In this document: one piece after another, positions 35,698 through 44,248 of the stretch
Layout: each line of letters starts with the position of its first letter
Numbering within the stretch: position 1 is the stretch's first letter
From: Fibrobacter sp.
GTDB lineage: Bacteria > Fibrobacterota > Chitinivibrionia > Chitinivibrionales > Chitinispirillaceae
Reading direction: 5' to 3'
Assembly (NCBI GenBank): GCA_012513915.1
Contig: JAAZBG010000063.1
Location: 1-49,062 of the forward strand
Length of the DNA: 49,062 bases
Notes under the pieces: generated by a model
Told to the model about the DNA's origin: nothing
The model's database searches: none
Seen by the model: the letters and a program-made list of their open reading frames with translations, nothing else
Made by a program: the position numbers and the translations under genes

Positions 35698-36205
35698 TTA
35701 CCCCCTGAGACTTGAGAATGATTAATTGTTACGACAAAAAAACGAACAGATGTGAATTGTTTATTCAGTCAATTAGAAATAAAAATGCAACTTTTATTTA
35801 ATTTCTGACGATTCTACGTTTGTAAGCATACAGACAAAGAGAATACATTGGTTGATTTCATAGTGTATTTTCTCCTTTCAGTTATTGATTTGAAATTACT
35901 GTGTCTACCGGTATAGTTATAAATTTCCGATATTTTTTACAGAAAAGCTGTTTTTACTATTTCCGAAAATAGAAAGAAATTGCTGGAAATTGGGTTTTGA
36001 CGTAAATGAAATTGAACCTTTAGGGGTAGCTTACAAAAAGGAATATAAAGCACTGTAATAACAACAGCTTACGCTAAGATTCTTCTCAGACAGATAAATC
36101 ATTCATTTGTAAAAATGACAATCAATCATCCCGGGTATACTGGAGATTAAGATCTTTTGCAGGGTTGTTCACGAAACAATTTGTGATTTCATCAATTACC
36201 ATTAG
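35698..36205. other. Upstream region of the sugar ABC operon
   Basis: About 500 AT-rich bases with no gene I can support. The part near 35698 should hold the operon promoter. An eight-base palindrome, TACCGGTA (35906-35913), about 210 bases upstream of the binding-protein start, has the central CG typical of LacI-family operators, but it is short. The part near 36100-36205 adjoins the glnD remnant and may hold further unreadable decay. Confidence 0.3.
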
Positions 36206-36597
36206 CTATACATTCTGAAAGAGAAGCCCGAATTTGTCGGCAGTCCTGATCTCAATTACCGTATATTTCATTGAAATGTTATTATTTATGATTACTTCGG
36301 ACTTTATCGTATTCGACCTTCGCTGCACTTTTGGCGGATACATCCGCAATCTCTCATCAATCAGTCCCTGTGTTGTGTTTTTTTATCAAGAACAAGATTC
36401 CATTTTTTAATAATATTTTTAAATGCTGTGAGGATTCAATCCTGACCATCCTGTCGGGCTCTACATGGAAAATATCAAAGACTCTGTTATTTTCAGTTGC
36501 TATCTGCGCAGACAGGATGTTGTAACCTTCAGATAAGAGACAGCCTGCAATATCTGCGAAAAAGCCATACCTAATAAAAAAATCTCTGGAATTGCCT
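36206..36597 (-). pseudogene. glnD: Remnant of the C-terminal ACT domains of GlnD (PII uridylyltransferase)
   Basis: Two broken pieces on the minus strand. The first (36597 to about 36345) reads R-Y-G-F-F-A-D-I-A-G-C-L-L-S-E-G-Y-N-I-L, then Q-I-A-T-E-N-N-R-V-F-D-I-F-H-V, matching the ACT domain of GlnD where the protein senses glutamine. The second (about 36345-36206), in another frame, reads I-S-M-K-Y-T-V-I-E-I-R-T-A-D-K-F-G-L-L-F, the start of the second ACT domain, and then hits a TAG. The nucleotidyltransferase and HD domains are absent. Frame breaks and stops show it is not functional. It directly follows the glnB remnant. Confidence 0.75.
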
Positions 36598-36601
36598 TGA
36601 C

Positions 36602-36793
36602 CTATATAGCATCGGAACCCCTTTCACGGGTTCTGATTCTTATTACGTCCTCAAGGGGAAGGATAAATATTTTTCCATCCCCTATTTTACCATCAGGCCC
36701 ACTACGAGCTGCATTTGATATTGCTTCTATGGTTCTTTCCAGATACTGGTCATCCAGTATTGCACTATCCGTTAATAGTTCCTTCCGGGCAGA
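36602..36793 (-). pseudogene. glnB: Remnant of a PII signal-transduction protein (GlnB/GlnK C-terminal half)
   Basis: The minus-strand frame reads L-D-D-Q-Y-L-E-R-T-I-E-A-I-S-N-A-A-R-S-G, then G-K-I-G-D-G-K-I-F-I-L-P-L-E-D-V and I-R-I-R-T-R-E-R-G-S-D-A-I and a TAG at 36604-36602. This is the second half of a PII protein, including the C-terminal signature G-D-G-K-I-F. The first half, with the T-loop tyrosine, is missing and the frame has no start codon. Its 5' end runs into the CTP synthase remnant in a different frame, so a deletion has joined the two. Confidence 0.8.
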
Positions 36794-37259
36794 TTATCTG
36801 CAGTTTCCGCTGCCATATCATTAACTTCGACCCATTTTATGTCTATACGTGTATGATTAGCCGCTGCAACATGAGTAAAGGATTCCACCACGGATAAATA
36901 GGCATCGCGCAACCCGACATATTTCCCTACAAGCGCAATTGTGGTTGTGTCCTTCGGGCATGAGAAGTTCCGTGAAAGTTCGTTCCATTCCGAGAGCGCA
37001 AATTCTTTCCTGGAAAATCCGAATTTTTCACAGATTACATCTGCGAAACCCTTTTTGTCAAGTACAAGCGGCACATCATACACGCTTTTAAGTGTCCTGT
37101 TTTCAAAAACGCACACTGGAGGGACATTACAGAACAACGATATTTTTTTCTTGAAATCATCCGTCATACCAAATTCCATTCTATATACAAGGATATTAGA
37201 TCGTAGTTGCTTTTTACTGCGCGCATACGTTCCTTAATCTCGTTTGTAACATGAGGAGT
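36772..37259 (-). pseudogene. pyrG: CTP synthase remnant in two joined pieces
   Basis: Piece one (37259 to about 37200) begins four bases after the gltD stop and reads T-P-H-V-T-N-E-I-K-E-R-M-R, matching a block about residue 115 of CTP synthase. Piece two (37179-36772) is in another frame: K-I-S-L-F-C-N-V-P-P-V, Y-D-V-P-L-V-L-D-K-K-G-F, I-A-L-V-G-K-Y-V-G-L-R-D-A-Y-L-S-V-V-E-S, and H-T-R-I-D-I-K-W-V-E, matching roughly residues 215-345. The ATP-binding start, about 80 residues between the pieces, and the glutaminase domain are missing. It cannot make CTP; a working pyrG should exist elsewhere because the enzyme is usually essential. The second piece alone still forms a 135-codon open frame. 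Confidence 0.85.
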
Positions 37260-37263
37260 ACGT

Positions 37264-38733
37264 TTACTTCTGCAGCCTAAGGCATTTATTCACCTCATGC
37301 GCACACTCAACACCCTCTGCAATGGCCCAAACAACAAGAGACTGTCCGCGGCGCTGATCACCGGCGGTGAAAACTTTCTCATTAGTTGTGTGGTAAAGTG
37401 TCTTTGATGACGGTAAACCGCGAGCGTCCCGCTCTATAGAAAATGCGTCCATCACAGGTGTTTCCGGTCCTGTAAACCCCATCGCTATAAGAAGCAGATC
37501 ACAGGGAATCGTCTCCTCAGTGCCCTTCTGAGGAACAGGGATAAAACCTTTTTCAGTCTTTTCCCATCTGACTTTTACAATGTCAACAGAAACCACCTTT
37601 CCTGATGAATCACTGTTGATCTTTGTAACAGTTGTGAGCCACCTGCGCGGATCTGCGCCATATTTAAAATTGACTTCCTGCTGTCCGTAGTCCTGCTTAT
37701 AGACTGAAGGCCACTGCGGCCACGGATTATTTGCCGCACGCTCGGCAGGCGGACAATCCATGATTTCAATCTGTGTAACAGAAAGTGCACCCTGACGCGT
37801 TGATGATGCGGCGCAATCAGTACCAGTGTCACCGCCACCTACAATCACAACATGTTTTCCCTCTGCAGAGGTCGCTTTACCGTCAGAGAAATCAGAGTCA
37901 AGAAGGCTCTTTGTATTTCTTCCGAGATAATCGACTGCATAGTAGATTTCAGCCGCTTCACGACCTTCAACTGCAAGATTGCGCGGATTAGTAGATCCGC
38001 AGCACAGAACTATCGCATCGTACTTGTCAAGAAGCGCATCAGCATCATCTTTTGTCGTAACAGCCCTGTTGCATACAAACTCAACACCTTCGGCTGCCAT
38101 GAAGTCAATTCGGCGCTGAATTATTTTTTTATCAAGTTTCATATTCGGAATACCATACATGAGAAGTCCGCCCATGCGGTCACTGCGTTCAAAGACCGTG
38201 ACCCTGTGGCCGAGGCGGTTGAGAGTGAACGCTGCAGCAAGTCCTGCAGACCCTCCGCCAATCACAAGAACGGTACGACCACTGCGGCTGAGGTTTCTCA
38301 TTGGCTTTACAAGCCCGGCTTCAAATGCACGTTCAATAATCTGAAGTTCATCATCCTTGATACTTGTAGGGTCTTCATTCAAACCGAGATTGCACCCTGC
38401 CTCGCATGGAGCCGGACAAACCCTTCCTGTAAATTCAGGGAATGGATTTGTTAAAGCAAGGCGATCATAAGCCTCATCCCATTTACCCTTGAAAATGAGG
38501 TCATTCCATTCAGGGATCAGGTTATGCAGCGGGCACCCGGTTACCCTTCCATCAATAAGCATACCTGTCTGACAGAATGGTGTTCCGCAGTTCATGCATC
38601 TTGACGCCTGTATCTTCTGCTCCTCTTCCGGGAGCCGTATTGCAAATTCATTGAAATCACCTATACGTTCCTCTGGAACGCGCGAGCCGTGATCCTTACG
38701 GCCATGCTGTAAAAATCCACCTATTTTTCCCAT
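37264..38733 (-). CDS. gltD: Glutamate synthase small subunit
   Basis: The 489-residue beta subunit of NADPH-dependent glutamate synthase (GOGAT). It has N-terminal 4Fe-4S cysteines (C-M-N-C-G-T-P-F-C-Q, C-P-L-H-N, C-P-A-P-C-E-A-G-C), the FAD-binding V-L-V-I-G-G-G-S-A-G-L-A-A-A, the NADPH-binding V-V-I-V-G-G-G-D-T-G-T-D-C, and a final F-T-A-G-D-Q-R-R-G-Q-S. It passes electrons from NADPH to GltB. Its ATG overlaps the gltB stop (TAATG), a sign of strict coupling. Downstream lie decayed nitrogen-control genes. Confidence 0.96.
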   Translation of the reverse strand: MGKIGGFLQHGRKDHGSRVPEERIGDFNEFAIRLPEEEQKIQASRCMNCGTPFCQTGMLIDGRVTGCPLHNLIPEWNDLIFKGKWDEAYDRLALTNPFPEFTGRVCPAPCEAGCNLGLNEDPTSIKDDELQIIERAFEAGLVKPMRNLSRSGRTVLVIGGGSAGLAAAFTLNRLGHRVTVFERSDRMGGLLMYGIPNMKLDKKIIQRRIDFMAAEGVEFVCNRAVTTKDDADALLDKYDAIVLCCGSTNPRNLAVEGREAAEIYYAVDYLGRNTKSLLDSDFSDGKATSAEGKHVVIVGGGDTGTDCAASSTRQGALSVTQIEIMDCPPAERAANNPWPQWPSVYKQDYGQQEVNFKYGADPRRWLTTVTKINSDSSGKVVSVDIVKVRWEKTEKGFIPVPQKGTEETIPCDLLLIAMGFTGPETPVMDAFSIERDARGLPSSKTLYHTTNEKVFTAGDQRRGQSLVVWAIAEGVECAHEVNKCLRLQK

Positions 38734-41700
38734 TAGTCTTTTGCCTTTCCCTTATTTTCCTGTGTGACCATTCTGAACGCAATGTTCATTGCTTCAGCCT
38801 GACTGACTCCTTTTTTCTCCTGCTCTGCAGCAAGAAACCTGATTCTCCTGTAGTCAAAAGGAATTACCTTTTTGAAATGATACTTTTCCTGATCGTAGGA
38901 GAACATCAGACGAATGCCAAGCGGCGACTTCGTTACATCAATATGCTCCTGAAGCATCTTTTTCAGTAAATCGTAATCAGAAGACTCAAGTACTGTCATG
39001 TCAACAAGCTCATGATTCAGGCGGCTTTTCAGTACATCTCCTGGATCATAGACATAAGCAACACCTCCGCTCATACCGCATGCGAAGTTAACACCAACAG
39101 GACCAAGACAAACCACTGTTCCACCAGTCATGTATTCGCAGCCATGGTTTCCCATACCCTCGACCACAAGATTTGCACCGCTGTTGCGGACTGCAAAGCG
39201 CTGCCCGGCAAGACCGTTTATAAAGGCTTTACCGGAAGTCGCACCATAGAATGCAACATTACCGATGATAATATTTTCAGATGCGATAAATCCGCTCTCC
39301 GGCGGTGTAATGACTGCAAGCTGTCCGCCTGAAAGGCCTTTTCCGAAATAGTCATTGGCATCGCCTGTAATGGTAAGATTTATTCCTTTTGGAAGGAACG
39401 CACCCAGACTCTGACCACCAGACCCTCTGAGTTTAATGGATATAAGTTCCTTTGGAAGGCCATCAGGAAATTTTCTTGTCACTCTTGAACCCAGAATCGT
39501 ACCGAGTGTTCTGTCAACATTTGATATATCTGCAGAAAACTGCACTGCGGTCAGATTCTCAAGCACATGGTTGGACAGCGGCAGAAACAGTGTTTTATCA
39601 AGAGTTTTGTCAAGTTCGATTTTGAATGCCATTTTTGGTGAAAAATGCATTATCTCCGAACCCTCGATTATGCCTTCATAAGGTTTTTGCGGTACTGCAA
39701 GAATACTTGACAAATCAATTGTTCTTGCCTTCCAGTTCGCAAATTCCCTGTCCTGACGCAGGCATTCAACATGACCGCACATCTCTTCAACAGTCCGAAA
39801 CCCGAGTCGTGCCATATATTCACGCATCTCTTCTGCGACAAACATCATATAATTTACAACATGCGAAGGGTCACCCTTAAACTTCGCACGCAGGCACTCG
39901 TTCTGCGTTGCAATACCCACAGGGCATGTATCCTTTTCGCAGGCACGCATCATGAGGCATCCAAGAGCAATGAGTGGTCCGGTGGCAAAGCCGAACTCCT
40001 CTGCACCAAGCAGGCACGCAACAGCAACGTCGCGGCCTGTCATGAGTTTCCCATCGGCCTCAATTCTCACACGGCTGCGCAGACCGTTTCTCATAAGCGT
40101 CTGCTGTGTCTCGGCAAGCCCGAGTTCAAGCGGCAGCCCTGTGTTGCGGATTGAACTTCCCGGAGCAGCACCGGTGCCTCCGTCATGACCAGAAATAAGG
40201 ATCATGTCAGCACCACCTTTAGCCACACCTGCGGCAACAGTTCCGACTCCGGTTTCAGAAACAAGTTTTACGGTGATCGTTGCCCTGTCGTTTGCGTTTT
40301 TCAGATCGTAAATAAGCTCTGCAAGATCCTCGATCGAGTAAATGTCATGATGAGGCGGAGGGGAAATAAGTCCTACACCTGGAGTTGATCTGCGCGTATT
40401 TGCAATCCACGGATAGACCTTCTTACCAGGAAGATGTCCGCCCTCACCCGGTTTTGCCCCCTGTGCGATCTTGATCTGAATTTCTACCGCGCTGTTAAGG
40501 TATCTTGATGTTACGCCAAATCGTCCTGAAGCAACCTGTTTGATTGCCGAGAGTTTAGAATCCCCGTTGCTTTCACGGCGTTCACGGGAGACATCCTCAC
40601 CGCCCTCACCAGTGTTTGATTTACCGCCAAGACGGTTCATTGCTATTGCAAGAGCCTCGTGCGCTTCCTTTGAAATTGATCCATACGACATTGCACCGGT
40701 CTTGAAACGCTTTACAATTTCAGACGCCGGCTCCACTTCGTCAACAGGAATACTATTGCCCGGTACAAAGTCAAAATAGCTTCTGATTGTCGCACGGACT
40801 TTTCCGTCATTGAAACGACTGCTGTAATCCTTAAATGTCTTGTAATCACCTGTACGTACAGATTTCTGCAGCAGATAGATACTCATCGGGTCATAGAGAT
40901 GTTCCTCTTTACCTGTTCGATAGAAGATCTCGCCACCTGATTCAAGTGCATCCGGAACATTCTGCTTTTCAGTCTCGATTGCAGCATCATACTTTATTAT
41001 TGCCTCACGCTGAATATCTGCGATTTTGAGACCACCGATACGGCTCACAGTATTTGTAAAGTACTTGTCAATTACGGAATTATCGATACCAACGGCCTCG
41101 AAGTTCTGGGAACCCATATAAGAGTGGATCGTTGATATACCCATCTTGGCCATCACTTTAACGATACCGTGAACAAGTGCCTCGTTGAATTTCTTTATGC
41201 CGTCTTCTGCAGAGCATGTTAAATCACCCCTCAGAGCCATCTGCTCAATTGCAGTATGTGCCAGATATGGATAAAATGCTGATGTTCCATACCCCATGAG
41301 CATTGCAGCATGGTGAACGCCGCGCACATCACCGGCCTCAACAACAATATCGCAGCGTGTGCGGAGACCTGAACGGATAAGAAAATGGTGCACTGACGCA
41401 GCAGCCAGAAGGGAGGGAATAGGAACATCATCAGATCCCTGAAGCCTGTCACTCAGAATGATGATATTCACCTGATTCTTTATTGCCTGTACAACCTGCT
41501 CATTTATTTTGTCAAGTGCATTCTCAAGCCCTGTTTCAGAATCGCTGTCACAGTCGAATACAATACGGATAGTCTGAGACCTAAGGCCGCGGACGCGGAT
41601 ATGCTGTATTCTCCTGAACTCGCTCTTATCAAGGAGAGGAGTCTTGAGACGAAGCAGATGGCAGTTCTTTTTTGAATCCTCAAGAATATTTCCATGACTT

Positions 41701-43364
41701 CCGATATAAACCTGCGTTGATGTAACGATTGACTCACGCAGTGCATCAATCGGAGGATTTGTCACCTGTGCAAAAAGCTGCTTGAAGTATTCAAAGAGCG
41801 GCTTCGGCCTTGATGACAGAACTGCAAGCGGCGTGTCAATGCCCATTGAACCAATGGGTTCACTTCCGTTTTCAGCCATCGGGAGGATTGTTTCAGTAAG
41901 ATCCTCGTAAACATATCCGAATTTTCTCATCAGCTGAAGGTTATGGCGCTGAAGTTTCTCCTGGTCAAGATACTCATTCTTTTCAGAAGGATGAAGATCA
42001 GGTTCCTCAATCTGATCCATAAGAACAAGTTCCTCATCAATCCACTGCCTGTATGGGAGTTCATTTGCGAGTCCCTCTTTAATTGTATCATTCCATAAAA
42101 TTCTGCCCTGTACCGGATCGACAAGAATCATCTTCCCCGGTTCCAGGCTACCCTTCTGAAGAATCTGTGAAGGATCAATATCAAGGACCCCGACTTCAGA
42201 GGAGAGAATGAGACGGTCATCCTTTGTCACATAGTATCTTGCCGGACGCAGACCATTGCGGTCAAGGATTGCACCGGTCTGTATACCGTTTGAAAACGCA
42301 ACTGCAGCAGGTCCGTCCCACGGTTCCATAAGTGTGGACTGATAGGCAAGGAATGCGCGAAGTTTTTCGCTGATATCATTGTTATGAACCCACGGTTCAG
42401 GTATAAGCATCATTGCCGACCTTGAAAGACTTCTGCCTGACATTGTGAGAAACTCCAATACATTGTCAAGAATTGCAGAGTCGGAACCTGACTGATCCAT
42501 TACAGGCAGAACCTTCTCAAGATCTTCACCGAGTACAGAAGAGTAAAGGTTCGACTCGCGTGCTGTCATCCAGTTTACATTTCCGCGAAGAGTGTTGATT
42601 TCTCCATTGTGAATCATGAAACGGTTGGGGTGCGCACGTTCCCATGAAGGGTTCGTATTGGTACTGAATCTTGAATGAACAAGCGCCATTGATGTTTCAA
42701 CTTTTGCCTGCTGAAGATCAAGATAGAATGAGCTCAGCTGTGATGCAAGAAGCATTCCTTTGTAAACAATAGTTCTACTTGACATTGAGGCAGCATAGAA
42801 TATTTCACCGTCGTAGTTCTTATCACTTTTAATACGTTTTTCAATCAGGCGCCTGGTGACAAACAACTTGCGCTCAAATGCGTCACCTTTTGCGACTAAT
42901 GAGGGCCGCAGGATAAACGCCTGGAAAATGGACGGCATCGTTTCCAGCGCTGTAAACCCAAGCCCTTCAGGTTCAAGTGGAACAGTTCTCCAGAAAAGAA
43001 CGGACAGTCCATTCTCTATGCATACCTGTTCAAAGACTTTCTTGGCATCGTCTGCCTTTTTTGCCATTTTTGGTAGAAAAAGCATTGCTACACCATACTC
43101 ACCGCTGTCAGGGAGCAACTGTCCCTGGCGCTGAGCTTCCTGTCTAAAGAAACGATGCGGAATCTGAAACAGAATACCGGCACCATCACCCGTATTCTTT
43201 TCCAAACCAGCTCCTCCTCTATGTTCCATATTTTCAAGAACAGAAAGAGCGTCCTGCAGCATTTGATGAGACTTGATTCCCTTGATCTGAGCAAGCGCGC
43301 CTATACCGCATGCATCATGTTCAAAGGATTCTCTGTAAAGACCCTTTTCGTTTGATTGAATCAT
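38733..43364 (-). CDS. gltB: Glutamate synthase large subunit
   Basis: The 1543-residue alpha subunit of GOGAT, which makes two glutamates from glutamine and 2-oxoglutarate. The N-terminal amidotransferase domain starts with a short propeptide and the nucleophile Cys19 in H-D-A-C-G-I-G. The central and FMN domains are complete (for example I-S-G-H-D-G-G-T-G-A-A-P and the loop region near V-S-E-T-G-V-G-T-V). The 3Fe-4S cysteines are in C-L-M-M-R-A-C-E-K-D-T-C-P, and the C-terminal beta-helix (G-D-A-N-D-Y-F-G-K-G-L-S-G-G) is intact. Length is normal. GAGGG precedes the ATG by about nine bases. The pair is the only intact nitrogen-assimilation function in the window. Confidence 0.97.
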   Translation of the reverse strand: MIQSNEKGLYRESFEHDACGIGALAQIKGIKSHQMLQDALSVLENMEHRGGAGLEKNTGDGAGILFQIPHRFFRQEAQRQGQLLPDSGEYGVAMLFLPKMAKKADDAKKVFEQVCIENGLSVLFWRTVPLEPEGLGFTALETMPSIFQAFILRPSLVAKGDAFERKLFVTRRLIEKRIKSDKNYDGEIFYAASMSSRTIVYKGMLLASQLSSFYLDLQQAKVETSMALVHSRFSTNTNPSWERAHPNRFMIHNGEINTLRGNVNWMTARESNLYSSVLGEDLEKVLPVMDQSGSDSAILDNVLEFLTMSGRSLSRSAMMLIPEPWVHNNDISEKLRAFLAYQSTLMEPWDGPAAVAFSNGIQTGAILDRNGLRPARYYVTKDDRLILSSEVGVLDIDPSQILQKGSLEPGKMILVDPVQGRILWNDTIKEGLANELPYRQWIDEELVLMDQIEEPDLHPSEKNEYLDQEKLQRHNLQLMRKFGYVYEDLTETILPMAENGSEPIGSMGIDTPLAVLSSRPKPLFEYFKQLFAQVTNPPIDALRESIVTSTQVYIGSHGNILEDSKKNCHLLRLKTPLLDKSEFRRIQHIRVRGLRSQTIRIVFDCDSDSETGLENALDKINEQVVQAIKNQVNIIILSDRLQGSDDVPIPSLLAAASVHHFLIRSGLRTRCDIVVEAGDVRGVHHAAMLMGYGTSAFYPYLAHTAIEQMALRGDLTCSAEDGIKKFNEALVHGIVKVMAKMGISTIHSYMGSQNFEAVGIDNSVIDKYFTNTVSRIGGLKIADIQREAIIKYDAAIETEKQNVPDALESGGEIFYRTGKEEHLYDPMSIYLLQKSVRTGDYKTFKDYSSRFNDGKVRATIRSYFDFVPGNSIPVDEVEPASEIVKRFKTGAMSYGSISKEAHEALAIAMNRLGGKSNTGEGGEDVSRERRESNGDSKLSAIKQVASGRFGVTSRYLNSAVEIQIKIAQGAKPGEGGHLPGKKVYPWIANTRRSTPGVGLISPPPHHDIYSIEDLAELIYDLKNANDRATITVKLVSETGVGTVAAGVAKGGADMILISGHDGGTGAAPGSSIRNTGLPLELGLAETQQTLMRNGLRSRVRIEADGKLMTGRDVAVACLLGAEEFGFATGPLIALGCLMMRACEKDTCPVGIATQNECLRAKFKGDPSHVVNYMMFVAEEMREYMARLGFRTVEEMCGHVECLRQDREFANWKARTIDLSSILAVPQKPYEGIIEGSEIMHFSPKMAFKIELDKTLDKTLFLPLSNHVLENLTAVQFSADISNVDRTLGTILGSRVTRKFPDGLPKELISIKLRGSGGQSLGAFLPKGINLTITGDANDYFGKGLSGGQLAVITPPESGFIASENIIIGNVAFYGATSGKAFINGLAGQRFAVRNSGANLVVEGMGNHGCEYMTGGTVVCLGPVGVNFACGMSGGVAYVYDPGDVLKSRLNHELVDMTVLESSDYDLLKKMLQEHIDVTKSPLGIRLMFSYDQEKYHFKKVIPFDYRRIRFLAAEQEKKGVSQAEAMNIAFRMVTQENKGKAKD

Positions 43365-43806
43365 TTTATTGCGCCCTCTATCGTATATAGAATAAATTAA
43401 TTAATTATCTGCATAAATCCGTTGTGTAATGATATCAGAGAATAACTCAAGTCCACCTTTCTATTGCATTATTGCATCATGATAGTAATATGCACATCTG
43501 GCTTGTACCTAATTGAAGCAAAACTTATGCCATACATTAAATTGTGTTTTTAAAGGATTTCAACACATTTCACTACAATTTTGTATTTTCTGAAACCGGA
43601 ATTATACAAAGATGTATTGATGACAGATATGTATCGAGCAGTATGATATACCCATTATAAAGCAGAAAACAGCAAGAATTTTTAAAAACTGCAATTTGAA
43701 GTGTTACTTCAGAACCTGAGGTTGAAGGCTTGAATACCCGACTGTATGGTGGTAGAATATAACTAACAGATAGTATCAAACTCGCTCATGAGGAAAGGAG
43801 AATCGT
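43365..43806. other. Divergent intergenic region upstream of gltB
   Basis: AT-rich, between gltB (minus) and the small strand-repeat protein gene (plus). It must carry the gltB promoter. I see no clear operator, riboswitch or coding frame. A 68-codon minus-strand frame at 43573-43779 has no family resemblance and no good ribosome binding site. Confidence 0.35.
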
Positions 43807-44013
43807 ATGGCACAGACAATATACTTTACGACTGACCAGCATGAGCAGGGAACAACCAAGGTTTATGTCACCGATAATCGTAACGAAATTGGAGTGGTCA
43901 AGGTTTATACGACACAGGATGAGTACGATGCTCAAATAAAGGGCGTTGTGACTAATAGCGAATTCGATGCGGAGATGAAGATATTCCTGACCAATAATAA
44001 GAATGAGGATTAG
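43807..44013 (+). CDS. Small strand-repeat protein, septoil-knot-like (DUF6150 type)
   Basis: 68 residues with a strong ribosome binding site (AAGGAG before the ATG). The protein is built of short repeats about 13-14 residues long: T-K-V-Y-V-T-D-N-R-N-E, V-K-V-Y-T-T-Q-D-E-Y-D-A, I-K-G-V-V-T-N-S-E-F-D-A, M-K-I-F-L-T-N-N-K-N-E-D. Each has a beta strand ending in a turn with acidic residues. This pattern resembles the 7(1) septoil knot/DUF6150 small proteins, whose role is unknown. There is no signal peptide or cysteine. It stands alone between gltB and the GH5-like gene. Confidence 0.75.
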   Translation: MAQTIYFTTDQHEQGTTKVYVTDNRNEIGVVKVYTTQDEYDAQIKGVVTNSEFDAEMKIFLTNNKNED

Positions 44014-44248
44014 CTGGTTATTTCATCTGATATGGTGTTTTGACAAGTTCTTTTTGTATGTCTTGACTTTTTCCTTTAAATTGCCATATCCACTCAGCCA
44101 CATTTTCCATTTAAATATTACAATTGCAGACGGATTTGGCATATGAGGTTCTCAATTTCGATATACACTGATATTAATATAACCCGGATAAACCGATCTA
44201 TTGTCAAGACTGTTCAACTGCGAATAATACTTGCCGTTTGGAATTGAT

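Noticed and set aside
36772..37179. A genuine 135-residue protein
   Set aside because: It matches only an internal section of CTP synthase, lacks both functional ends, and is flanked by other remnants in different frames.
37852..38454. Plus-strand 200-codon frame
   Set aside because: Fully antisense to gltD with no gene-like features.
43573..43779. Minus-strand 68-codon frame upstream of gltB
   Set aside because: No ribosome binding site or family similarity; the region is better read as promoter DNA.
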